DNA of 64,000 bases from Sphingomonas sp. Leaf33 (GTDB taxonomy: Bacteria; Pseudomonadota; Alphaproteobacteria; Sphingomonadales; Sphingomonadaceae): positions 1,749,403-1,813,402 of the forward strand of contig NZ_LMLB01000001.1 of assembly GCF_001421785.1 (NCBI RefSeq), written 5' to 3'. The notes beneath the pieces were generated by a model. The model ran no database searches. It saw only the letters and a program-made list of their open reading frames with translations, and was not told the DNA's origin. The position numbers and the translations under genes are program-made. This document shows positions 27,683 through 37,212 of this stretch, piece by piece (position 1 is the stretch's first letter; the number at the start of each line of letters is the position of its first letter).

Positions 27683-28305
27683 CAGCGGGCAAGTTCATCT
27701 CGCTGGAAGGCGGGGAGGGGGCGGGCAAGTCGACGCAGGCCGCCGCCCTCGCCGCCGCGCTCGAATCGCGCGGGCTGGCGGTCGTCGTCACCCGCGAACC
27801 CGGTGGCAGCGAGGGCGCTGAGGCGATCCGCGGGCTTCTGCTGGGCGGCGACGTGTCGCGGTGGAGCTCGCACAGCGAAACGCTGCTGTTCGCCGCTGCG
27901 CGTGCCGATCATGTCGAAAAGCGCATCCGCCCGGCGCTTGAATCCGGGCAGTGGGTGATCTGCGACCGCTTCATCGATTCGACCCGCGCGTATCAGGGTG
28001 CGCAGGATATCGACGATGCCGCGATCCTGGCGCTCCACGGCTTCGGATCGAAGGGGCTGCTGCCCGACCGGACGCTGGTGCTGGAGATCGATCCCGCACA
28101 CGGCGCCGAACGGGCCGCTGCGCGCGATGCGGGTGCGGCCGATCGCTTCGCCCAGCGCGGGCCGGATTTCCATGCCGCCGTCGCCGCGCAGTTCCGCCGC
28201 ATCGCCGGGCATGAGCCCGACCGCGTCCGGCTGGTCGACGCCGCGGCGACGCCGGATGTGGTGACCGATCGGCTGCTGGAGGCGCTCGCCGACCTGCTGC
28301 CATGA
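27679..28305 (+). CDS. tmk: Thymidylate kinase
   Basis: 208 residues. The P-loop GGEGAGKST is near the N-terminus, followed by the DR(F/Y)-type motif in CDRFIDSTRAYQG and REPGGSEGAEAIR. It makes dTDP from dTMP. The GTG at 27679 is used since it puts FISLEGGEGAGKST at the start, as in the family, and it overlaps the preceding stop; a frame from 27355 lies in the carboxypeptidase gene. holB overlaps the end by four bases, a neighbour pair found in many bacteria. Confidence 0.96.
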   Translation: MTAGKFISLEGGEGAGKSTQAAALAAALESRGLAVVVTREPGGSEGAEAIRGLLLGGDVSRWSSHSETLLFAAARADHVEKRIRPALESGQWVICDRFIDSTRAYQGAQDIDDAAILALHGFGSKGLLPDRTLVLEIDPAHGAERAAARDAGAADRFAQRGPDFHAAVAAQFRRIAGHEPDRVRLVDAAATPDVVTDRLLEALADLLP

Positions 28306-29255
28306 CGTCACTCATCGGCAACGATCCAGCGCGCGGCGCGATCGAGGCTGCCGACGTTGCAGGCAACTTGCACCACGCATGGCTGGTCACGGGTGCCGAG
28401 GGGCTGGGGAAGGCGAGTTTCGTCAAGGCCGCCGCCGAGCGTTTGCTGGCCCGCGCGGCCGGGGACCACGCCGGCCGCACCGCCGCGATGATCGCCGCGG
28501 GCGCGCACCCGGACTACCGCGTCCTCGAACGGCTGCCGGTCGACGCCGACAAGCCGGAGAAGGGCACCGCGCGGTCGATCAAGATCGAGCAGATCCGCGC
28601 TCTCGGGCCGATGCTCGGCATCAAGCCGTCGATGTCCGATCGCCGCGTGATCGTCATCGACGCGATCGACGACCTCGAACGCCCCGCCGCCAACGCGCTG
28701 CTCAAGAGCCTGGAGGAACCGCCGGCCGGCACGATCTTCCTGCTCGTCAGCCACGCACCCGGCCGATTGCTGCCGACGATCCGCTCGCGCTGCCGGCTGC
28801 TCCGGTTCGACGTGCTGGGGGACGGCGACATGCGTACCGTCCTGCGCGACGCCGTCCCCCAGGCGACCGAGGCGGAACTGGCCGCGCTGATCCGCGCCGG
28901 GGCGGGTTCGCCGGGCCGCGCGCTGCGCTTCGCCGGACTGGACCTTGCCGCGATCGAAACGGCGCTGGAGACGATTGCCGGGGATGGTGACGTCGATACC
29001 CGGCAGCGCGTGAAACTGTCCAAGGCGTTGTCGCCGAAGGCGGCACAGCCGCGCTACGAGGCGTTTCTGGAGCGTGTCCCCGCGTTCATTGCCGAACGCG
29101 CCCGGTTGCTGACCGGGGAAGGGCTGCGCGAGGCGCTGGATGCCTATGCCGCGGCGGTCGATCTTGCCCGCGCCTCGCTCGCTCAGTCGCTTGACGCCGC
29201 GACGACCACGTTCGAGATGGGCGGCTATGTCGCACGGCTGGCGCGGTCGCGCTGA
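28302..29255 (+). CDS. holB: DNA polymerase III subunit delta prime
   Basis: 317 residues of AAA+ clamp-loader fold. The Walker-like GAEGLGKASF is near residue 32, VIVIDAIDDL is the Walker B-like region, and the sensor region LLKSLEEPPAGTIFLLVSH ends with PTIRSRCRLLRF. The SRC motif, whose arginine acts in the clamp loader, is intact. It forms the clamp loader with tau/gamma and delta. It overlaps tmk by four bases and is followed by metG after 19. Confidence 0.93.
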   Translation: MTSLIGNDPARGAIEAADVAGNLHHAWLVTGAEGLGKASFVKAAAERLLARAAGDHAGRTAAMIAAGAHPDYRVLERLPVDADKPEKGTARSIKIEQIRALGPMLGIKPSMSDRRVIVIDAIDDLERPAANALLKSLEEPPAGTIFLLVSHAPGRLLPTIRSRCRLLRFDVLGDGDMRTVLRDAVPQATEAELAALIRAGAGSPGRALRFAGLDLAAIETALETIAGDGDVDTRQRVKLSKALSPKAAQPRYEAFLERVPAFIAERARLLTGEGLREALDAYAAAVDLARASLAQSLDAATTTFEMGGYVARLARSR

Positions 29256-29274
29256 ACTGGCTAGGGCAGCGCCC

Positions 29275-30804
29275 ATGTCCGAGCCCTATTACATCACGAC
29301 CGCGATCCATTACCCCAACGGCCGTCCGCACATCGGCCATGCCTATGAAATGATCGCCGCCGACGCGATCGCGCGGTTCCAGCGCCAGGCCGGACGCGAC
29401 GTCCGCTTCCAGACCGGCACCGACGAGCATGGCCTGAAGATGGTCAAGACCGCGCGCGACCGAGGAGTCGAAGTGCGCGCGCTGGCCGACGAAATGTCGG
29501 GCTATTTCCATGAGATGGCGGGCGTGTTGAATATCGGTTATGACCGTTTCATCCGTACCGTCGAGCCCGGGCATTATGCCGCCAGCCAGGCGATCTGGCG
29601 GGCGATGGCGGATGCCGGCGACCTGTATCTAGACCGGTACGAGGGCTGGTATTCGGTCCGCGACGAAGCCTTTTACGAAGAGAAGGAACTGATGGTCGGC
29701 GAGGACGGCACAAAGTTGTCGCCGCAGGGCACGCCGGTCGAGTGGACCGCGGAGGAAACCTGGTTCTTCCGCCTGTCGAAATACCAGCAGCCGTTGCTCG
29801 ACCTCTATGCGTCGCAGCCTGACTTCATCCGCCCGGACAGCCGCCGCAACGAAATCCTGCGCTTCGTCGAAGGCGGCCTGACCGACCTTAGCGTGTCGCG
29901 CACCAGCTTCGACTGGGGCGTGCCGGTGCCCGACAGTCCGGGTCACGTCATGTACGTCTGGGTCGATGCGCTGACCAACTACATCACCGGCGCCGGATAC
30001 CCGGACGATACCGCCCTGTTTTCAAAATACTGGCCGGCGAACCTGCATCTGATCGGAAAGGATATCGTTCGCTTCCACGCGGTCTATTGGCCCGCCTTCC
30101 TGATGTCGGCCAAGCTGCCGCTGCCGCGCCAGGTGTTCGGCCACGGCTTCCTGCTGAACCGGGGGGAAAAGATGTCGAAGTCGGTCGGCAATGTCGTCGA
30201 TCCGATGGCGCTGGCGACGCTCTACGGTGTCGATCCGCTGCGGTATTTCCTGCTCCGCGACGTCAGCTTCGGGCAGGACGGGACGTTCAGCGACGAAGCG
30301 ATCGTCACGCGGTCGAACGCCGACCTGTCTAACAGCTTCGGCAACCTCGCGCAGCGCACGCTGGCGTTCATCGCCAAGAATCTTGGCGGTCAGCTCGAGA
30401 CCGGACGCAGCGATCCCGCCGACGCCGAATTGCTCGCCGAAGTCGATGCGGCGACGCGCGAATTCGTCGCGCAATTCGACGACCTGGCGCTCGGCCAGGG
30501 GATCGAGGTGTGGATGCGCGGCGTTTTCGCCTGCAACGCCTATATCGACGCCCAGGCCCCCTGGGCGCTCCGCAAGACCGACCCGGAGCGGATGCACGCG
30601 GTGCTCTGCACGCTGGTCGATGCGATCCGGCGGCTGGCGATCACCATCCTGCCGGTCATCCCGACGTCCGCAGCGGCGGTGCTCGATCAGCTTGGCGTGA
30701 CGGAGCGCGATCACGCCGCGCTGCTCGCCGATTGGGACCCGACGACCACGCCGTTCACGGCGCCCAGCCCGGTGTTTCCGCGTCTGGAGCTCGCCGCGGG
30801 ATGA
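29275..30804 (+). CDS. metG: Methionine--tRNA ligase, short form without zinc cysteines
   Basis: 509 residues. HIGH (about residue 19) and KMSKS (about residue 299) are intact; NGRPHIGHAYEMIAADAIARF and FGHGFLLNRGEKMSKSVGN are the family blocks. No Cys pairs occur in the connective peptide (YSVRDEAFYEEKELMVG), so this is the zinc-free type common in alphaproteobacteria. The C-terminal dimerisation (Arc1p-like) domain of E. coli MetRS is also absent. The ATG at 29275 is preferred. The end overlaps tatD (ATGA). Confidence 0.96.
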   Translation: MSEPYYITTAIHYPNGRPHIGHAYEMIAADAIARFQRQAGRDVRFQTGTDEHGLKMVKTARDRGVEVRALADEMSGYFHEMAGVLNIGYDRFIRTVEPGHYAASQAIWRAMADAGDLYLDRYEGWYSVRDEAFYEEKELMVGEDGTKLSPQGTPVEWTAEETWFFRLSKYQQPLLDLYASQPDFIRPDSRRNEILRFVEGGLTDLSVSRTSFDWGVPVPDSPGHVMYVWVDALTNYITGAGYPDDTALFSKYWPANLHLIGKDIVRFHAVYWPAFLMSAKLPLPRQVFGHGFLLNRGEKMSKSVGNVVDPMALATLYGVDPLRYFLLRDVSFGQDGTFSDEAIVTRSNADLSNSFGNLAQRTLAFIAKNLGGQLETGRSDPADAELLAEVDAATREFVAQFDDLALGQGIEVWMRGVFACNAYIDAQAPWALRKTDPERMHAVLCTLVDAIRRLAITILPVIPTSAAAVLDQLGVTERDHAALLADWDPTTTPFTAPSPVFPRLELAAG

Positions 30805-31583
30805 GGCTCGCCGACAGCCATTGCCACCTGAATTACAAGGGGTTGGCGGAGGATCAGCAGAGCGTGCTGAAACGCGCCCGTGCGTCCGGCGTCGTGGCGA
30901 TGCTCAACATCGCCACGCGCGAGAGCGAATGGGACGCCGTGCTCGCCACCGCGGAAGCCGAAGCCGACGTCTGGTCGACGGTCGGCATCCACCCGCATGA
31001 GGCCGACCAGCACCCCCATGTCGATACCGCCAAGCTGGTCGCCCGCGCCGCGCACCGCCGCGTCGTCGGCATCGGGGAAAGCGGCCTCGATTATTATTAC
31101 GACAAGAGCGACCGCGAACGGCAGCAGGCCAGTTTTCGCGCGCATCTGGCCGCCTGTCGCGAAACAGGGCTGCCGATCGTCGTCCACACCCGCGATGCCG
31201 AGGCTGACACGCTCGCGATCCTGCAGGACGAACTGGGGAAGGGGGCCTACCCCGGCGTCATCCACTGCTTCACCGCCAGCGGCGCCTTTGCCGATGCCGC
31301 GCTCGCGATGGGTTTCTACATCTCGATTTCCGGTATCGTAACGTTCAAGAATGCCAGGGATTTGCAGGAAACCGCCGCGCGGCTCCCGATCGACCGTCTG
31401 CTGATCGAAACCGACGCGCCGTTCCTCGCGCCCGTGCCGCATCGGGGCAAGACCGGCGAGCCGGCCTACGTCGCCGACACCTGCCGGTTCCTGGCCCAAC
31501 TGCGCGGCGAAGATCCCGAAACGCTCGCCGATCGGACCCGCGAGAATTTCCACACGCTCTTCGCCAAGACGCTCCGTCCGTGA
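30801..31583 (+). CDS. tatD: TatD-family metal-dependent hydrolase
   Basis: 260 residues. All TatD motifs are visible: DSHCHLNYK, the GESGLDYYYDKS block, HTRDAEADT, GVIHCFTAS and ETDAPFLAPVPHRG, which hold the metal-binding His, Glu and Asp residues. TatD-like proteins are Mg-dependent 3'-5' DNases/RNases in the cytoplasm. It lies between metG and the MBL-fold gene, and both junctions overlap by 4 bases, so it is certainly in the same transcript. Confidence 0.94.
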   Translation: MRLADSHCHLNYKGLAEDQQSVLKRARASGVVAMLNIATRESEWDAVLATAEAEADVWSTVGIHPHEADQHPHVDTAKLVARAAHRRVVGIGESGLDYYYDKSDRERQQASFRAHLAACRETGLPIVVHTRDAEADTLAILQDELGKGAYPGVIHCFTASGAFADAALAMGFYISISGIVTFKNARDLQETAARLPIDRLLIETDAPFLAPVPHRGKTGEPAYVADTCRFLAQLRGEDPETLADRTRENFHTLFAKTLRP

Positions 31584-32344
31584 AACTGCGCATTCTCGGT
31601 TGTGGCACATCCTCGGGCGTCCCGCGGATCGGCAACGACTGGGGCGCGTGCGATCCCGCAGAGCCGCGCAATCGCCGGTTGCGGGTGTCGATCCTGATTG
31701 AAACCGACGATTCGCGCATTCTCATCGACACAGGCCCGGACCTGCGCGAACAACTGCTCGCGGCCGACGTGGCGGCGGTCGATGCGGTGATCTGGACGCA
31801 CGATCATGCCGATCATTGCCATGGCCTAGACGACCTGCGGCAGGTCTATCATGCCCAGCGTGTCCCGGTGCGCGGGCTGGCGCGGGAGGCGACGCTGGAC
31901 AGCCTCCGCCAGCGTTTCGCCTATGCTTTCCACGGCCGGGATGGCTATCCCTCGACCATCGCCGGCGAACTGCTGTCCGATCGGCTGACGATCGGGTCGA
32001 TCGCGATCGGCGTGACCGATCAGCCGCACGGCAGCATCGTGAGCGCGGGGCTGCGGTTCGAGCATGATGGTTCAGCGATCGTTTATGCGACCGACTTCAA
32101 TATCTTAACCGATAATATGCGAAGCCTGTATGAAGATGCCGACGTGCTGGTGATCGACGCCCTGCGCCGCGCACCGCACCCGACCCACCCGACGCTCGAC
32201 CAGGCGCTCGGCTGGATCGCGGAACTGCGGCCCAAGCGCGCCATTCTGACCCATATGGATCAGTCGATGGATTATCGGACGCTGTGCGAGACGCTGCCCG
32301 CCGGGGTCGAACCCGGCTATGACGGACTGGAGGTCCGGTTGTGA
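31580..32344 (+). CDS. Metallo-beta-lactamase-fold hydrolase (PhnP-like)
   Basis: 254 residues. The metal motif THDHADHCHGLDDLR (HxHxDH) and the later TDFN and THMD give the two-metal site. The N-terminus LRILGCGTSSGVPRIG resembles the PhnP phosphodiesterase family. It is probably a cyclic phosphodiesterase or nuclease, but no phn genes lie here, so the role in this operon is open. The GTG start overlaps the tatD stop, and the end overlaps the next gene by four bases. Confidence 0.88.
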   Translation: MKLRILGCGTSSGVPRIGNDWGACDPAEPRNRRLRVSILIETDDSRILIDTGPDLREQLLAADVAAVDAVIWTHDHADHCHGLDDLRQVYHAQRVPVRGLAREATLDSLRQRFAYAFHGRDGYPSTIAGELLSDRLTIGSIAIGVTDQPHGSIVSAGLRFEHDGSAIVYATDFNILTDNMRSLYEDADVLVIDALRRAPHPTHPTLDQALGWIAELRPKRAILTHMDQSMDYRTLCETLPAGVEPGYDGLEVRL

Positions 32345-32952
32345 CCGACGACAGCGCGTCCTTCCTATGGGGTATCGGCGCGCTGGTGCTGGTCCTGAGC
32401 GGCCTGACCGCGCGGCGGCTGTCGTTCGGGCAGATCGCACGATCGGCGCTCGGCTGGATCATGATCTTCGCGTTGGCGGCGCTGGCTTTTGCCAATCGTG
32501 ATCGCATCGCGCCGATCGTCACCGACATCGGCGAGCGCCTCGGGATCGGTGGCCAGACCGTCGTCGGTGACACGGTACGCATCCAGATGAGCGAGGACGG
32601 CCATTTCTGGGCGCGCGTAACGCTGGACGGTGTCGAGAAGCGGATGCTGGTCGATAGCGGCGCGACGATCACCGCCGTTTCGGAAGCGAGCGCCAGGGCG
32701 ATCGGGATAGAGACCAACGCGGCCGGCTTTCCGGTCGTGATCAACACCGCCAACGGCTCGATCACCGCACGGCGTGCACGGGTTGAGCGCGTGTCGCTCG
32801 GCACGCTGGAGACGACCGATCTGGGCGTCGTCGTGTCGCCGGCGTTCGGAGACACTGACGTGCTGGGCATGAACTTCCTGTCGCGGCTGGGATCGTGGCG
32901 GGTCGAGGGGCGGACGCTCATCCTCGAACCCAAACGCACACCGCAAAGCTGA
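32341..32952 (+). CDS. Membrane-anchored retropepsin-like aspartic protease (TIGR02281 type)
   Basis: 203 residues. Two hydrophobic segments (about residues 8-22 and 33-51) anchor it at the N-terminus; the periplasmic part holds a single retroviral-type active site, MLVDSGATITAVS (DSGA, about residue 102), followed by VVINTANGSI as the flap and DVLGMNFLSRLGSWRV as the closing motif. Like retropepsins it should act as a homodimer. The substrate is unknown. GTG start overlapping the MBL-fold gene; the window's mazG follows after 43 AT-rich bases. Confidence 0.85.
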   Translation: MTDDSASFLWGIGALVLVLSGLTARRLSFGQIARSALGWIMIFALAALAFANRDRIAPIVTDIGERLGIGGQTVVGDTVRIQMSEDGHFWARVTLDGVEKRMLVDSGATITAVSEASARAIGIETNAAGFPVVINTANGSITARRARVERVSLGTLETTDLGVVVSPAFGDTDVLGMNFLSRLGSWRVEGRTLILEPKRTPQS

Positions 32953-32953
32953 T

Positions 32954-32980
32954 ACTATTTTACATAATGTATATTATCGA
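32954..32980. promoter_or_regulatory. AT-rich palindromic island upstream of mazG
   Basis: TACATAATGTA (32961-32971) is a perfect 11-base palindrome, and ATAAT (32964-32968) also pairs with ATTAT (32973-32977). The stretch contains almost no G or C, in contrast to the surroundings, and lies 15-35 bases before the mazG start. It may be the mazG promoter -10 region, an operator, or both. Confidence 0.4.
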
Positions 32981-32995
32981 ACTGAAGGACGTGCG

Positions 32996-33745
32996 ATGAT
33001 CGAGCGGCTCGTGACCATCATGGCCCGCCTCCGCGATCCGGAGCGCGGGTGCGAATGGGACACGGTGCAGACATTCGACACCATCGCGCCCTACACGATC
33101 GAGGAAGCGTACGAGGTCGCCGACGCGATCGCCCGCAACAACGTGGCCGAGCTGAAGGACGAACTCGGCGACCTGCTGCTCCAGGTCGTGTTTCACGCGC
33201 GTATTGCCGAGGAAGCCGGCCACTTCGCGCTGCCGGACGTCGTCGCCGCGATCAGCGACAAGATGGAACGCCGCCACCCGCATATCTTCGGCGACGCGAC
33301 CGATGGCGGCCATCACCTGTGGGAAGTCATCAAGGCCGAGGAACGCGCCGCCAAGGCCGATGCCAGCGCGATCGGCGGCGTGGCGCTGGGCCTGCCGGCG
33401 TTGCTCCGCGCGGAAAAGCTCCAGAAGCGCACGGCGCGGGTCGGCTTCGACTGGACCGACCCGAACGACGCGCGTGCCAAGATCGACGAGGAGCTGGCCG
33501 AAGTCGCGGCCGCGTCGGACGCCGAGCGCGCGGAAGAAGTCGGCGACCTGCTGTTCGCGGTCGTCAATTGGGCGCGCAAGCTGGGCGTCGAACCCGAGGC
33601 CGCGCTGCGCGCGGGCAATGCCAAGTTCGAACGGCGATTCCGCGCGATGGAGAACATCGCGGGCGATGCGTTTGCCAAGCTGTCGCTCGATGAGCAGGAA
33701 GCTCTGTGGCAACGGGTCAAGGCCGGTGAAAAGGCCGCGAGCTGA
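32996..33745 (+). CDS. mazG: Nucleoside triphosphate pyrophosphohydrolase MazG
   Basis: 249 residues with two MazG domains. The first holds RGCEWDTVQTF and EEAYEVADAI...ELKDELGDLL (E-x-x-E...E-x-x-D metal site); the second has a similar set, KIDEELAEVAAA and EEVGDLLFAVVNW. It hydrolyses NTPs, including aberrant ones, and links to ppGpp in E. coli. ATG at 32996 lies behind GAAGGAC. It converges with aspS 53 bases downstream. Confidence 0.93.
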   Translation: MIERLVTIMARLRDPERGCEWDTVQTFDTIAPYTIEEAYEVADAIARNNVAELKDELGDLLLQVVFHARIAEEAGHFALPDVVAAISDKMERRHPHIFGDATDGGHHLWEVIKAEERAAKADASAIGGVALGLPALLRAEKLQKRTARVGFDWTDPNDARAKIDEELAEVAAASDAERAEEVGDLLFAVVNWARKLGVEPEAALRAGNAKFERRFRAMENIAGDAFAKLSLDEQEALWQRVKAGEKAAS

Positions 33746-33798
33746 AGCCGCCGTGCGCCGACCTTCGCCGGAGCACGAGGCGAGCGCACCCTTCCCGC

Positions 33799-35628
33799 CT
33801 ACTCCGGTCTGACCACCGCCGCGACCGGCTGTGCACCAGCCGTCACGCCCGGTTTTGCCTGTTCGGCGACCTTGATGCTCAGTTCCTTCAGCTGCTTCGG
33901 CATCGCCTGGCTCGGGGCCCCCATCAGCAGGTCCTCGGCACGCTGGTTCATCGGGAACAGCGTGATCTCGCGCAGGTTCTGCGCGCCGCAGATCAGCATG
34001 ACGATGCGGTCGACGCCCGCCGCCATGCCCCCGTGCGGCGGGGCGCCGTACTGGAAAGCGCGGTAGAGGCCGCCGAAGCGCTCCTCGACGTCCGCCTTCG
34101 ACAGGCCGACCAGTTCGAACGCCTTCACCATCAGCTCGGGCGACTGGTTACGGATCGACCCCGATGCGATCTCGAAGCCGTTGCAGACCAGGTCGTACTG
34201 ATACGCCTTGATCGTCAGCGGGTCCTGGTTCTCCAGCGCCTCGAGCCCGCCCTGCGGCATCGAGAACGGGTTGTGTGCAAAGTCGACCGTCTTCGAATCC
34301 TCATCCCATTCGTAGAACGGGAAATCGACGATCCAGCACAGGCGGAACGCGCCCTGCTCGATCAGGGCGAGCTGGTCGGCGACGCGCGTGCGCGCTGCAC
34401 CGGCGAGCTTGGCCGCGGCCTCGACCTTGCCGGCGGCGAAGAACAGCCCGTCGTCCGGCCCCAGACCAAGTGCCGCGTACAGCGCCTCCATCTTCTCCGG
34501 CCCATGGTTCTTGGCGATCGGCCCGCCGAACTCGCCGCCCTTGCGCGTAACGTAGCCAAGACCCGCATGGCCTTCGCTGCGCGCCCATTCGTTCATGTCG
34601 TCGAAGAACTTGCGGCTCTTGTCCGCCGTCCCCGGCGCCGGGATCGCGCGGACAACACCGCCCGACCCGACGATCTTTTCGAACAGGCCGAAGCCGCTTT
34701 GCGTGAAATGCTCCGACACGTCGGTGATGATCAGCGGGTTGCGGAGATCCGGCTTGTCGCTGCCGTACTTCAGCATCGCTTCGTCATACGGAATCCGCGG
34801 GAATTCGCCCGACGGCGTTACGCTGCGGCCATCGGCGAACTGTTCGAAGATGCCGCCGATGACCGGCTCCATCGTCTCCCACACTTCCTCCTGCGTGACG
34901 AAGCTCATCTCCAGGTCGAGCTGGTAGAATTCGCCCGGCAGGCGGTCGGCGCGCGGGTCCTCGTCGCGGAAACACGGTGCGATCTGGAAATACCGGTCGA
35001 AGCCGGCGACCATCAGCAGCTGCTTGTACTGCTGCGGCGCCTGCGGCAGCGCGTAGAACTTGCCCGGATGGATGCGGCTGGGCACCAGGAAGTCGCGCGC
35101 GCCCTCGGGCGACGACGCGGTCAGGATCGGCGTCGAATATTCGGTGAAGCCGACGTCTTCCATGCGGCGACGCATCGCCGAGATGACCTTGGTCCGGCGC
35201 ACGATGTTCGCGTGCAGCGTCTCGCGACGCAGGTCGAGGAAGCGGTAGCGCAGGCGGATATCTTCCGGATATTCCTGCTCGCCCGCGACCGGCATCGGCA
35301 GTTCGTCGGCAGCCGACAGGACGGTCGCACCGCGCGCGAAGACCTCGATCTCGCCGGTCGGCAGGTTGGCGTTCGCGGTGCCGACGGCTCGCGCCTTCAC
35401 CTCGCCGTCGATGGTGATGACCGATTCGATGCGCGCGGCCTCCAGGATCGGCAGCGCCGCGCTGTCGACATCGGCGACGACCTGGGTGATGCCGTAATGG
35501 TCGCGCAGGTCGACGAACAGCACGCCGCCATGATCGCGCTTGCGATGGACCCAGCCCGACAGACGGATCGTCTGGCCGACATCGGTGGCGCGAAGCGCGG
35601 CGCAAGTGTGGGTGCGATAGGCGTGCAT
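33799..35628 (-). CDS. aspS: Aspartate--tRNA ligase
   Basis: 609 residues. The OB-fold anticodon domain ([19 protein letters not shown]) is at the N-terminus; class II motifs include [24 protein letters not shown] (motif 2) and [14 protein letters not shown] (motif 3), and a GAD insertion lies between them. Together these form bacterial AspRS. The frame continues 204 codons upstream to 36240, across the divergent rnd start, which is not plausible; the ATG at 35628 gives the family N-terminus. It charges tRNA-Asp; whether it also charges tRNA-Asn cannot be told from this. Confidence 0.97.
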   Translation of the reverse strand: MHAYRTHTCAALRATDVGQTIRLSGWVHRKRDHGGVLFVDLRDHYGITQVVADVDSAALPILEAARIESVITIDGEVKARAVGTANANLPTGEIEVFARGATVLSAADELPMPVAGEQEYPEDIRLRYRFLDLRRETLHANIVRRTKVISAMRRRMEDVGFTEYSTPILTASSPEGARDFLVPSRIHPGKFYALPQAPQQYKQLLMVAGFDRYFQIAPCFRDEDPRADRLPGEFYQLDLEMSFVTQEEVWETMEPVIGGIFEQFADGRSVTPSGEFPRIPYDEAMLKYGSDKPDLRNPLIITDVSEHFTQSGFGLFEKIVGSGGVVRAIPAPGTADKSRKFFDDMNEWARSEGHAGLGYVTRKGGEFGGPIAKNHGPEKMEALYAALGLGPDDGLFFAAGKVEAAAKLAGAARTRVADQLALIEQGAFRLCWIVDFPFYEWDEDSKTVDFAHNPFSMPQGGLEALENQDPLTIKAYQYDLVCNGFEIASGSIRNQSPELMVKAFELVGLSKADVEERFGGLYRAFQYGAPPHGGMAAGVDRIVMLICGAQNLREITLFPMNQRAEDLLMGAPSQAMPKQLKELSIKVAEQAKPGVTAGAQPVAAVVRPE

Positions 35629-35757
35629 GGTTCGTCTCGATCTAGCCGGAACGGCGCATCTGCCCGGTTCCGGAATAAGCCATAATGGAGAGCCGGCGCC
35701 CTCCCCTCCACGCGCCCCTTTGTCAAGCCGCGCGCGCGGGGCTATGGCCGCCGGCCT

Positions 35758-36933
35758 ATGCATATTCACCCGTTGATCGAAGACTCGGCCACCCTCGCCA
35801 ATCTCTGCACCCGCCTTTCGCAGTCGCCGTTCATCACGGTCGACACCGAATTCATGCGCGAGAACACCTTCTGGCCGGAGCTGTGCCTGATCCAGGTCGC
35901 CAATACCGAGGAAGCCGCGGCGATCGACCCGCTGGCCCCCGGTATCGACCTGAAGCCGCTGCTCGACCTGATGACCGAGAACGACGAGGTTCTGAAGGTC
36001 TTCCACGCCGGCGGCCAGGACCTGGAAATCGTCTACAACCTGACCGGCAAGACGCCCTTCCCGCTGTTCGACACCCAGGTCGCGGCGATGGCGCTGGGTC
36101 AGGGCGAGCAGATCGGCTATTCGAACCTGGTCGACAGCTATCTCGGCATCCAAGTCGACAAGGGCGCGCGCTTCACCGACTGGAGCCGCCGACCGCTCGA
36201 CGACCGCCAGATCACCTACGCCATCGCCGACGTGACGCATCTGGCGGAAATCTTTCCCAAGATGCTCGAGCGTCTGCGCCGGACCGGCCGCGGCGACTGG
36301 CTGGACCAGGAAATGGAGCGGCTGGGTGACCCGGAGAACTACCGGCAGGACCCCGAGGCCGCGTGGCAGCGCGTGCGGATCAACAGCCGCAAGGCCGAAG
36401 TGCTCGGCCGGCTGAAGGCGATCGCACGGTGGCGCGAGACCGAAGCGCGGGGCAAGAACCTGCCGCGCGGCCGCATCGCCAAGGACGAGACGATCGCCGA
36501 CATCGCCAGCAATCCACCGCGCAAGCAGAGCGATCTGTCCAAGGTGCGCGGGCTGTCGGCCAGTTGGGCGGGCAATGACATCGGCGGCCGGCTGATGGCG
36601 GCGATCGCGGATGCTACCCCCCTTCCCCCCTCGGAGATGCCGAGCCGCGACGATCGCGGGCCGTCGCTGGGCAAGGAAGGCGGCCTGGTCGCCGACCTGC
36701 TGAAGCTGCTGCTGAAGATCCGCGCGCGGGACATCAACGTCGCGGCGCGCCTGCTCGCCCGCTCGGACGACCTGGAGGCTCTGGCGGCCGGGCAGCGCAC
36801 CGACCTGTCGATCCTGCAGGGCTGGCGGTTCGAGCAGTTCGGCCGCGATGCGCTGGACCTGGTCGAAGGGCGGCTCGGCTTCACCGTCCGCGACGGCAAG
36901 CTGGCGATGACCCGGACGGACGTGGAAGACTGA
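35758..36933 (+). CDS. rnd: Ribonuclease D
   Basis: 391 residues. The DEDD exonuclease residues are visible: DTEFMRE (Asp and Glu), the [11 protein letters not shown]sp, and YAIADVTHL. Two HRDC domains follow (about residues 205-390), the second in [14 protein letters not shown]. It trims the 3' ends of tRNA and other stable RNA precursors. The gene is divergent from aspS with 129 bases between, and its stop overlaps the next start by one base. Confidence 0.95.
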   Translation: MHIHPLIEDSATLANLCTRLSQSPFITVDTEFMRENTFWPELCLIQVANTEEAAAIDPLAPGIDLKPLLDLMTENDEVLKVFHAGGQDLEIVYNLTGKTPFPLFDTQVAAMALGQGEQIGYSNLVDSYLGIQVDKGARFTDWSRRPLDDRQITYAIADVTHLAEIFPKMLERLRRTGRGDWLDQEMERLGDPENYRQDPEAAWQRVRINSRKAEVLGRLKAIARWRETEARGKNLPRGRIAKDETIADIASNPPRKQSDLSKVRGLSASWAGNDIGGRLMAAIADATPLPPSEMPSRDDRGPSLGKEGGLVADLLKLLLKIRARDINVAARLLARSDDLEALAAGQRTDLSILQGWRFEQFGRDALDLVEGRLGFTVRDGKLAMTRTDVED

Positions 36934-37211
36934 TGCGCGCCTTGGCTATCGCCGCGCTGATCCCGCTCACCGCCTGTATGCCGAAGCCGCCGGTCGGGCC
37001 GATGGGCGCCCTTTGCGTGACTACGGACACGCAGGCCTTCGTCGGTCGAGCCTTTTCCGACGCGGTCGCCGCGGACGTCCGTATGGCGACAAAGGCAGCG
37101 ACGCTGCGCGCGGTCCGTCCGGGACAGATGGTCACGATGGAGTTCGACGCGCAGCGCGTGACCGTCACGCTGGATGCCGCCGACACGATTGTCCGCGTGG
37201 CGTGCGGCTGA
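36933..37211 (+). CDS. Small I78-family peptidase inhibitor, lipoprotein
   Basis: 92 residues. Lipobox LTAC near residue 15 in a short signal ([15 protein letters not shown]). The mature part, with [14 protein letters not shown] and later [20 protein letters not shown] and VACG at the end, follows the I78 pattern of a Cys-flanked potato-inhibitor-like domain. It is probably anchored in the outer membrane or inner membrane facing the periplasm and inhibits serine proteases. Its start overlaps the rnd stop by one base, and it ends two bases before the convergent ppx. Confidence 0.8.
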   Translation: MRALAIAALIPLTACMPKPPVGPMGALCVTTDTQAFVGRAFSDAVAADVRMATKAATLRAVRPGQMVTMEFDAQRVTVTLDAADTIVRVACG

Positions 37212-37212
37212 C

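Noticed and set aside
34033..35685. 550-codon plus-strand frame opposite aspS
   Set aside because: Antisense to a complete AspRS; no motif is seen and composition is Arg/Ala/Asp-rich.
35629..36240. N-terminal extension of aspS by 204 codons
   Set aside because: The frame is open, but it runs antisense through the start of rnd; the family N-terminus begins at 35628.
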